Positions 19,793 through 28,354 of a stretch of DNA of 28,354 nt are shown here, piece by piece. A model generated the notes under the pieces. That model worked only from the letters and a program-made list of their open reading frames with translations. It did no database searches and was not told where the DNA came from. The position numbers and the translations under genes are program-made. Origin of the DNA: Priapulus caudatus (taxonomy: Eukaryota > Priapulida > Priapulimorpha > Priapulimorphida > Priapulidae). Location: NCBI RefSeq assembly GCF_000485595.1, contig NW_014577289.1, positions 282,807 to 311,160 of the forward strand. Direction: 5' to 3'. The number at the start of each line of letters is the position of its first letter. Position 1 is the stretch's first letter.

Positions 19793-19872
19793 GTCTCGAT
19801 GCCGTTATCTGCCTTGCATAACGCAGGGGTCGCTCACGCTTTTGTTCGAAGAGACAGTGCACGTAGCAGGGG
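19793..19872. other. Central spacer of the palindrome (80 bases)
   Basis: Unpaired sequence between the arms, except for a small inner pair (GTCTC at 19793, GAGAC near 19850). It encodes nothing recognisable. It does not look like a sequencing-adapter hairpin. Confidence 0.8.
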
Positions 19873-20576
19873 AATAGAGCAACCGATAAATGGAATTACC
19901 TGAGTGACATGGACACTTTGATACATTTACATATGTATGGTCAATGCATGGCTCATAAAAGTCTTGCTTCAAGCCAATACGATCCGTTTGAGCAGCCTCA
20001 ACACTACACGCTAAGCCGATTGTTGCGCCGCATATTTACTTCGCGCTGTCTGGGACAGAAACTCTCCCGACCTTGACGCTTTAGCTAAGCGTATGCGCGT
20101 TGTTAAACTGTCAAGCGGGTTGTAATAAGGCCCTATTTCATTACGCTAGTGGCTACGGGTACGGTAAGCCGAGTCGTGTCTTTGAAAGCCGCTTTTTGGC
20201 AGTTAGGGTTAGGTTTATGTGTAAGGTTTAAGTGGTTCTAGCTCATCATAAACTCTCAAATCGTGAATTTATTTCCCAAAAGCGTTAATTATTTCGAAAA
20301 TCTGGCGCCACGGCGGTCGCCATCTTTGGTCTCGTTGCATCTTTGTCATGCTTTGCCTCATGTGCATCTTTGTTCTCTTCGCCTCATTCCATGTCCTGTT
20401 GCAGCTCATTGTCACTCTTGCTCGTTGCATCTCCGTGCCATCTGTTGTCGCTCGGACCATGCTTGCAATCTGCCCGCAGTATTGAAACGCGGAATGGACT
20501 CCGTACCGTAGCCTCGAGACATTAAGATACGCGCTACGCTCGCCGCTTTAAGCCACATGCAGATTGTGCTTATGGC

Positions 20577-21050
20577 CGATGTTTATTGTGCACTTATTTA
20601 AGTGCGTTCCAAGAACAAAAAATTGATCCAATTTCGCGGTAGCTGCACTTATTTAGTGTGCGAATCCAAGCTGAACATAGCTCATTGCGCCACACTTCTT
20701 TATAAGTGGCCCTCCAAACGCTAAAAAAAAATTGTTCCTTGCCCCCACACTTATTTTAAAGATGTAGCTTTTTAAAAATCCGGAATGAATTAACTGCCAC
20801 GGCGAGCGGCACTTATAAGTGTGTTCGCAAGAATGCAATAGCTCCGCATGCGCCGCACACTCATTTTATAATATAGTGGCGTCCCAAAGCTAAAAAATTG
20901 TGCCCGTGCCAAAACTTATTTAAGTGGTACTTTCTAAAAACCGGAAATGGAATCAACTGCACGGCGAGGCGGCACTTACAAGTGTGCGGCAAGATGCACA
21001 ATAGCTCCATTACCACACTGTATTTTAGAATTTTACGTGCGTCCAAAGCT
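20577..21050 (-). repeat. Second AAGTGTGG repeat family, right-arm copy
   Basis: Inverted copy of 18720-19135, with CACTTATAAGTGTG and GGCACTTACAAGTGTG palindromes retained but unit lengths irregular because of single-base insertions. Confidence 0.85.
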
Positions 21051-21060
21051 AAATGTTTAA

Positions 21061-21812
21061 ACGTGTGTACCGCGGTGGAATTTTCCTAGTGTTGTTCGCC
21101 GCACTTTCATGATAACCTTGACTGGTTAATTGCCTTGAGTAACAGCAATTGTCGTTAGAGTAACGATAAAAATGTCTTAGAACTATCGTAATTCACCAAA
21201 TCCAATCGAAAGTAGCTGCACGATTTACGAATTTTGTGTGTCATGTTTCTGTACCGTTGCCATGTCTCTCGAATTTTCTCGTCGGTAGCGGCGAGACATC
21301 TAATCACGGTGCAGCAAATGCATACCACGCACCGTATAGAAAATCACGGTCCAGAGTGTAAACACAGAGCCCGCTCATCTAGCGTAACAGCAGTGTAGTA
21401 CTAATGCACGTAATAAAGTCTGTTATTAGAGAGCTTGTGGAATTGGCCAGTCCTAAGTATAGTAACAAGGGGAATGACAATGACAGAAAAGTGATCTGAT
21501 TAGTTGACATAAAACTCAAATATATTTAATTGAACAGAATTGCACGCCCTTTTGTTTAATTTATGTTGTACCCTGCGCGAGGTTTGAGACGGCTCCCATT
21601 TTGTAATTTTTGAAGTCACTAACTCGCGAAAAATTTTATTGCTGGTATAGATGTGAGTCAAAATCAATTTTTTCTATGCTATTAACTGCAATAAAATCTT
21701 GGTGTGTTTTGATGTTGTATAATCCAGTGATTATTTCACTGTCAGCCGGTGGAGATATATTCTGCCTTATATTTCGTTTTTTCTGACCAAAAACCTCGGC
21801 GGGTACACACGT
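21061..21812. mobile_element. TTAA-flanked 752-bp insertion present only in the right arm
   Basis: The ends read ACGTGTGTACCGCGG on the left and, in reverse, ACGTGTGTACCCGCC on the right. Each is bordered by TTAA (21057-21060 and 21813-21816), the target used by piggyBac-type and some other transposases. No ORF of note lies inside, so it is non-autonomous. The left arm continues directly from GGGGCCCC to AGCTTTGG at about 18682-18712, but with a TTGGACGC triplication and no TTAA, so the empty site is not clean. Confidence 0.68.
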
Positions 21813-23505
21813 TTAAGAGGGGCCCTGTTATTCATGCTATTACGTGTATTACCATTACGACAAGATTGCACTCCAGCTCACCTCCGTCGCCATGGTATTG
21901 TTGAACTTAAGTTCCTGCCAAATCCAGAGAGACGGCGATTACTAGAGAAGCGATGCTCGATAAGGAGGTGTTGACTCCGAAGCATTGCTGCGCAGTCCGC
22001 GGCAAGGCGCACGCGACCGCCACCGGAGGAACGTTCTTACGGCAGTATTCGCAGTGCTGGCATGGATCTGTGCACCGAAATGCATAGGTCGGCGCCACGG
22101 ATCGATAGCATGCCCAGGCGAACAGTCCGCAGAATTTTAGGGGGACACAGAGGGCAAGCATTGGGGACGTGGGAGGAACCGTGACTTATCATCGGGGAGT
22201 TGTACAATGGAGAGGGGCTGAGAGCGAAGCTTTGTGATATTTAGCCAGTGGTTTTCTATTTTCGTGTAGTCTTAGGCTGTTTCCACTATAAGTTTCCAAA
22301 CATGAGAAAATCGCGACCATTACATAATGGCAAATTTTTATAAAATGAGTAAATTGAAATTAGTACACAGATTGTGACGGCAGCTGTTAGCGATCTTTGA
22401 AAATCACAAACGCTGTTTAAACAATCGCCCATTTGCGCATTTCCTCGGCAGCTTCCACCCAGCATTTACAAATATTGCTAGCAATTGTGGCAGTGGGTAT
22501 CTGATGTGTCGAAACGAGTTTACGAGGCAGATTGAGAACGTTTTTTCTGGCGTCGTGGCCGGATTTCTGCCCATTTTATACACTGCCAGAGACCATTTCT
22601 CTGAGATCTCAGTGTAATTCGAGGAGAAATTTGGGCGGGGGGTAAAATACCTCCGTAGGTCTTTTGACGATCGGTAAACATGTCGTATGTGAACACACTG
22701 TAGCTCGGGTAACTATCCGGAGCGCTTCTAACTCGTATCAATTGTCTTAATGTATGCCTTGCTAACATTAAATGATAAAAGCAGCGGTACGGTCACGAAC
22801 TTTAGTGGGCATCAAGAATTACGTCGTGGGATGTTCGGACGCATCAGGTTCGGGAACAGGTTCCTGCTGATATCCGTAGCAGCCGTTTGGGCATACCAAA
22901 AATCGAATAGAATGTGGGTGGAGCTTACTTTTGGCCGCAGGTGGTAGTGGACCTTGCCATTTGCTGTTGGGCCAGGGTTTTACTTTACGTGCCAACGGGT
23001 CGTTGCAGCACGCTCAGTTCACTGCAGTGCACTAGTTGTGGCAGTAATTCTCACATCCCCGCGCATTTCCAGCGTCTTTGAATGTCAAACAAATGAAGTA
23101 TCACTGTAGTTAACCAAAACTGATCAGTATACTGTTTTAAAATAATATAAGAAGATTTTAGGTAAATATGTCATGTTGAATTATACAGTAAATTATAATA
23201 ATTGCTCTTCAAGTTTTACACACCACACAAGTCAACTGTAGCTGCAAAAGCACATACATATTGCAAAACAGCAAAACATTCTTCAACACAACCAAACTCG
23301 CTCAACACAGACCGGAATTCCCCGTGCCCAATCAAAAATTTTACAGTAGGTAAATTTTACCAATAATTTTTCCTTTCCACCAAAAGGTGTTGCTAGTTGT
23401 AAAGCTATCTGGAGGAAACCCTGAATATGGCTCTAGATTGCAATTCGAGCTTTAAAATTTGTCTGGGTCCATGGCTCCATGAACCCCCAATAGAAGTTTC
23501 AACTT

Positions 23506-24364
23506 CATTGGCTGATTTGGTTTGCCGCAGGTCAAAGTTTCAATGGATACTCCGCTGTGCAACGACGCAGGAGCCGTCTTTCAATGATCCAAGGCCTCCG
23601 AATTGGAAAACTTGCCGGCTTCCTCCTGGTGAGCTTTGAACCATGAACGTGCTGACTAGGCGTGCTTACACGCAAGGGCCATGAGGGATCTGAAGAGACT
23701 TTGTGGTCATCATCTGGTCCGCATGGCACGAAGGCCAGATTAACAAACCCTACGAGGACGATGAAAGACGGTTCTAAGATTATAGAAGCTGCGCAGGCCC
23801 TCTAACAACATTGAAGCATGGTAAAACTGACGGGCCACAGGATCAGAGCCGTCTGACTTTCAGTAGAAATTGCCCGGCATCCACACGCCCGACATCAATG
23901 GTGGGTGATGCTACTAAAAGCTGTTTGGGCACGAGCACCTGATGCCCTACCAATATCTGATAGGGCCATGCACCTGCCTTCCCCACCTGCAGTTTTCAGG
24001 GTGCCATTTCGTATCCCTCTTTAGAGTGGAGGACTTATGCGAGTTCAGAGCACTTTTGTGTGTCAGTAGACGATTAGCCAAACCAATTGTGGAGTTGCAC
24101 AAGGCCAAAAAACTCAACAAGGAGACCGACGACAAAGGCCACACAAATATCTGTCGAGACTTGGCTGCAAGGCCCAACGGATTTCACAGAAGAGGCTAAG
24201 CACCGAAACATAATGCAGCAACTTGAATGTTCGCTTGCCACCCTCAGTGCGCTATGCTTCTCGATCTTGTTGAAAACGAGAGCGGATGCCCCACTGGAAG
24301 CAACATTTTCTTTGCAGCTGCAGGCAATGCGTGGCCAAATACAACCATCTTAGGTGCGCCCTGA
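23506..24364 (+). pseudogene. Second copy of the nucleocapsid-like ORF, frameshifted
   Basis: Inverted counterpart of 16346-17131. It spans 859 bases where the left copy has 786, with scattered single-base insertions and some losses; the start codon is interrupted by an extra T. Short in-frame islands remain (for example the one containing TDFTEEAKH near 24180). It is either a dead copy or, more likely given the same error pattern in flanking DNA, unpolished sequence of an intact one. Confidence 0.7.
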
Positions 24365-26700
24365 ATCACAGCTTGCCATGCCCACCTTCGCAGAAACCCT
24401 TCTAGAGAGTTTGTCATTGCGGTTTATGACTGGTGTTTTTCCTGCAGGGGATTGTACATGCACATAGTTTTTTTTATTGGGATGTAGCCAACCATTTACT
24501 CAGAAAACTTTGTTTATTTGATGTTATGCCAGTTTAGCAATTAGCGCGTTACGTAGTTGCCTTTTTGTTTGAATAGAGGGCGGGCAATAGACTTGGACAT
24601 GATGGCCGCATAAAAAAATGGCATAATCGTGGTCGTAACGTATTTAAGTCTGTATCTCTCGGGATTGCTTTGTAAACACGAAGGAAAACGGTTTCGCGTA
24701 CAGATGCCCAGGCGAATGTAACTGTGTACGATTAGAGCTCAAAGTGTGGTGTGAGTTACGCATAGTAAATCGTAGGTATTATAAGGCTAGTAAATGACGA
24801 ATTATCCTTGTTTATTGGATGATTTTTCTCCTTGTCACACTTCCTTTCCAGCTTTATCTTACTCCTGATAGTGTCCTAATGATTTCCTGACAGCTTTTTT
24901 TTTCTAATATATAAACAATTATACGATTATCTGGGTATCTCTTGATTATCTATTGGACCCTTGCCCTGTAATCATAATGCACCTCTAGTCTGCAAATGCA
25001 GGACATTATAACTCCGCCTTGTAATATGAGGTGCGCGGTTTATATGCATCACCCCCATTACTGGTGTCCCTGCGTCGGGGCTTATGGAACTAATGCACCC
25101 CTACCAATACCAATCTCCCACTGCCATTGTCATCCAGCTTGTCAGTATCAGCGACCACTACAGTATAGTAAAGTGCTTCCCTATATAAGGCAGGGTGTCT
25201 AGTTATGAGGGGTATTCTAAACGCCTAACAAAGACCGTTTCCTTGGAAGCTAGTAGTAGTAGACTAGCTGTAGTAAAGTATACTGATACTAATTAATTAG
25301 TAATTAGTTACTAAGTAAGTCAGTAGCTGTGGCTAACTTATAGTAGTAAAACTAGTAGTAGTAGTACAGTAGTCTACCGTACCAGGGTAGTTCCGGCAGT
25401 ACCCCGGGGGACAAGACCCTCTCACTGTAGTACCATGTTACGGACAACGATCTCATTAGACTAACGAGTTAGAGAGCATGGCGACACACTGTTTACTCGA
25501 CCTACACAAGAAATTGTGTTTACACAGGTCTTCACGTCGGGTCATTACGAATTCCTATGCACACGCTACGAAATAACTTCTACTTACTAACAAGGTACCA
25601 CATCATCTCACAATAACATTCTACGTCCTCTACTTACTACTACTAAAGCTCACTAGCACTACTACTACTAGTACTAGTACTAGTTACCGTATTACTACAG
25701 TTACTACTATAGTTACTACAGCCTACTCACTACTTAGTAACATAATACTATATAGATATAGTACTACTACTACAGCTTAGTATTAAGCTATAGCTAGCTG
25801 CCAAGAAAACGGTCCCTTTGTTAGGGTTAGAAATCACGCCCTATACTAGACAAACTTCGCGATTTATATAGAAGCAATTTAACTACTAGCTAGTTCCATG
25901 ATACTGACAATGACAATGGCAGTGGCGAGATTGTAGTGGTAGGGTCGTTGCATTTAGGTCCAAGCGACGCAGACCCCAGTAATGGGGATGATGATAAGGG
26001 TTAGAGTACACACAGTAACACAACTTTCTCTTGTGTAGTCGCCGGCGAGTAAAATCAGCCTGTGTCACCATGCTCTCTAATGCCTACCACAACTGTGAAG
26101 CAGGGCCGTACAGTCCTGACTCTATGTTATAGCCGGCCCAGAGCTGCCGGCCGACGGCGCGCAGGCAAGTCGTACGCAATAGTTACTAGTAAGGTCTCAG
26201 GGGGCGGAGAGATAAGTGATATCAGAGAATAGTTGTCAATCTGAAATTTTGTGAAATGCTTGAAAGAATAGATATGCCTACATAATTCATTTGAGTATCT
26301 CCTGCTTATTATATAGCTATACGCTTTAATACTTGTAGACCATGTAATAGTTATTCATATTGTAAAAATTTTCCAACTTTAAATGTGCTGTTTGCTTTGA
26401 CTTTTTGCTCACGTGACTACAATGGCTAAACATGACCACCTCTGCACCCACACATAATGTAATATTACTTTTGCACCAACGAACATTAATCGGAAACTTG
26501 AGAACATCACATTGGCTCTCTTCAAGTAATGGGATACGGAAGTTGAAGCGGCGTCAGTGCACGATTGCGTAAAGGGCTAGACCTCAGTCCCCTTCGGTTA
26601 CCGACCTTCACTTCGCCATACTCACCTCGTTCGTGTTTACACTGAAGTGAGTCTTGACACGGGTTAGCATGTGGAACTGTCCACCGGGCAGCGTCTAGCT
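24365..26700 (-). repeat. Right-arm counterpart of 14,200-16,345, including TAG-rich nested hairpin
   Basis: Contains the inverse of the AT-rich flank, then the nested hairpin at about 25030-26070 (CTAACAAAGACCGTTTCCTT, TAG/CTA runs, ACACAAGAAATTGTGTTTAC) and the following segment. All ORFs in it are chance frames. Confidence 0.8.
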
Positions 26701-27164
26701 CAGTGATCGAGCTTTGCTGTAGAAAAACGACTTTTTGAAAGATGCATAATGTACGTGCTCGTCTGCGCCATCATATGGAGTGCTATAGTTGTAAAAATAC
26801 ATGTCATTCGGGCTGTAAACCAGCAAAAATGGTAAGATCGCTTTTTTCTTACAGAAAAAACGACGGCGTCGCCGGACAGCAAACCAACAATTGACGACCA
26901 TTTGTATGAAATGTTACTACGTGCGTATCGTGAAAACGGCTTGTGGAATTAGCCCAGACTGCTCAATGGAGCGATTATGAGGGTTTCTGCTCTACCCAAA
27001 GCGGAACTGAGGAAGCGGTGTTGGAAACAAGTGTACGCGAACTTTTGATTTTAGTTTGTTGCGCTTACGGTGCGTTTTTCCGCGCTCATCGCGCGGATCG
27101 GGGCTGGCAATCGTCCGAGAACATGTCGTTGAAATCGTTTTCATGGGTGAAAATTTAAACATTA

Positions 27165-27495
27165 ATCGCACGGTAATCAAAACAAGTGTGACTAAGCGGA
27201 AAAAATTCACGCACTGGCCACATTATAAGTGCGACAAGTGGGAATTTAGCATTATCTGCCGTAATCCAAATAAGTTGTGGCCAAGGGAAAAATTTCAGCA
27301 CTGGCCACACTAAAAGTGGGGCCAAGTGAAAAACTTCAGCATTATCCGCACATAATCAAATAAGTGCTGGCAAGGGAAAAAATTCAGCCACTGGCCACAC
27401 TTAAAGTGGGGCCAAGGCTGAAAATTCGCCTTTATCCCGCACGTAATCAAAACTAAGTTTGGCCAAGGGAAAAATTCACACTGTTGGCCACCAAA
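27165..27495 (+). repeat. AAGTGTGGCC array where palindrome meets the direct repeat
   Basis: About six units. The first part mirrors the array at 13676-13850. From about 27313 the order matches 11159-11332 in direct orientation. The switch therefore lies within self-complementary repeat units, where assembly and recombination are both easiest. Confidence 0.85.
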
Positions 27496-28354
27496 GGCGT
27501 TGGAAAGCAAATATTAGTGCGCGGCTTTCGGTGATATAGCGGAGCCCTCCACGGGGAGGCGGCACCACCCTTGGGGGGTCTGGCGGCATGGCCCCCCCCC
27601 CGTGAAAATTTTGAACACTCTACAAGGGCAACTATGGTTGGGCTCTGGTACAATTCTTGAAGCATTGTGATTTTAGCATCAAAAAGTGCTGTTTTCACTG
27701 TAATTTTAGAAAATACATGCATGATTTGAATAAGATTTGCTTGCCTTAATCAGAATTAAAATATTAAATAATGCACCAAAAAACATGAAATTTATTTTTT
27801 CTCGCGTTTGAACAGGTGGTATCTTTGCGTAAAACTTGCCTAAGAAATAACATTCCCATTCAAGAAACATGCATGGAACTAATTGTACTGGTGCTCACAA
27901 CCACGAACTGCTTTTAATATTTCCATCATGAACGCAGCGCTGACCCGGGCAAGCATGCTCCCCTCAATAAGTAACGAAACGGCATTTGCTGCGCATGAGA
28001 GATCACGATACCGGGGAAGGCAGAGGAATGTGTGCCAGGTTGCTGGGATCGATAAAATTTATAGCTTACAGGTTGACACTGCCTCTCATCTCGACCCTGG
28101 TCTCCGCTTATACGGGGCCTAGATCGTATATACATGACAGGCCCGCTAGCCAGCTTTGTCTATCGCCTGCTGGGGCGTTCGTTTTTCAATGTTGGCAATT
28201 TGCTTCGGCAGCTGGCGGTGCTACAGGATTTGTACAGGGGGGCGTCTAACCTGTAACCCGAAGTTGCGAGCACGCGAAGGGGTCTGGGGGCGCGGTCCCC
28301 GAGGAAATTGTTTAAGAATGACACCCCCTGCAGAATGCGTTGTTCTGCGCGAGG
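27313..28354 (+). repeat. Direct repeat, copy 2 (copy 1 at 11,159-12,144)
   Basis: Same order and orientation as copy 1, from AAAGTGGGGCCAAGTGAAAA to the hAT-like MITE start at 28138 and on to the window end. About 5-6% longer than copy 1 through single-base insertions. It continues past the window. Confidence 0.9.

Larger units (their letters stand above)
19873..27305 (-). repeat. Right arm of giant palindrome, indel-rich
   Basis: Inverted counterpart of 13676-19792, beginning AATAGAGC against GCTCTATT on the left. After removing the 752-base insert at 21061-21812 it is about 9% longer than the left arm. The surplus is spread as single-base insertions through coding and non-coding parts alike. 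I list its internal repeats under the left arm and only annotate separately what differs. Confidence 0.92.

Noticed and set aside
19793-19872. Palindrome as a missed-adapter long-read artefact
   Set aside because: Not accepted as the only explanation: the spacer is not adapter-like and the arms differ by a 752-bp TIR insertion. Still possible as another kind of chimera.
24996-25202. Short ORFs across the right arm (for example 68 residues here)
   Set aside because: They are chance frames in the noisy inverse copy of the left arm and have no counterpart frame there.

Overview
The window is nuclear DNA of an invertebrate metazoan. The evidence is a spliced BOLA3-like gene with GT-AG boundaries, TTAGGG-type repeats, LINE reverse-transcriptase relics, a THAP-bearing DNA transposon, hAT- and mariner-type MITEs and many microsatellites. 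Sponge, cnidarian or mollusc cannot be told apart from this sequence alone. Gene density is low: one host gene, one intact single-exon viral-like ORF, and otherwise repeats.

1-13,650 (before a 25-N gap). Repeat-rich flank: a hAT-like MITE end, a foldback MITE with TA target duplication (574-1045), GT/CA and GGA tracts, and a decayed LINE RT (2690-2976). The host gene BOLA3 lies on the minus strand (exon 1 9586-9388, exon 2 5769-5615). Its 3.6-kb intron holds a 1.6-kb TIR transposon with a broken THAP domain, plus tandem and inverted repeats. Next come a second LINE relic (10,059-10,239), a MITE with a TTAGGG core (10,402-10,624), an inverted-repeat element built from AAGTGTGGCC units (10,816-11,332), a hAT-like MITE (11,937-12,444) and another AAGTGTGG array.

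13,676-27,305. A giant palindrome: left arm 13,676-19,792, 80-base spacer, right arm 19,873 to about 27,305. The left arm carries a clean 261-codon minus-strand ORF (16,346-17,131) resembling the nucleocapsid protein of phlebo/tenui-type negative-strand RNA viruses, probably an endogenous viral element. The right arm repeats everything in inverse orientation but with dense single-base indels, about 9% net extra length, so its N copy is frameshifted throughout. It also has a TTAA-flanked 752-bp insert missing from the left arm.

27,313-28,354 is a direct copy of 11,159-12,144, so spacer-array-palindrome-array-spacer has a period of about 16.15 kb. This could be a tandem macro-repeat, a circular element, or a scaffolding artefact. 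The indel noise suggests that much of the right half, and perhaps 12,540-13,150, is unpolished long-read sequence. Copy-number and pseudogene conclusions there need caution; the left-arm N ORF, BOLA3 and the 5' repeats do not depend on it.
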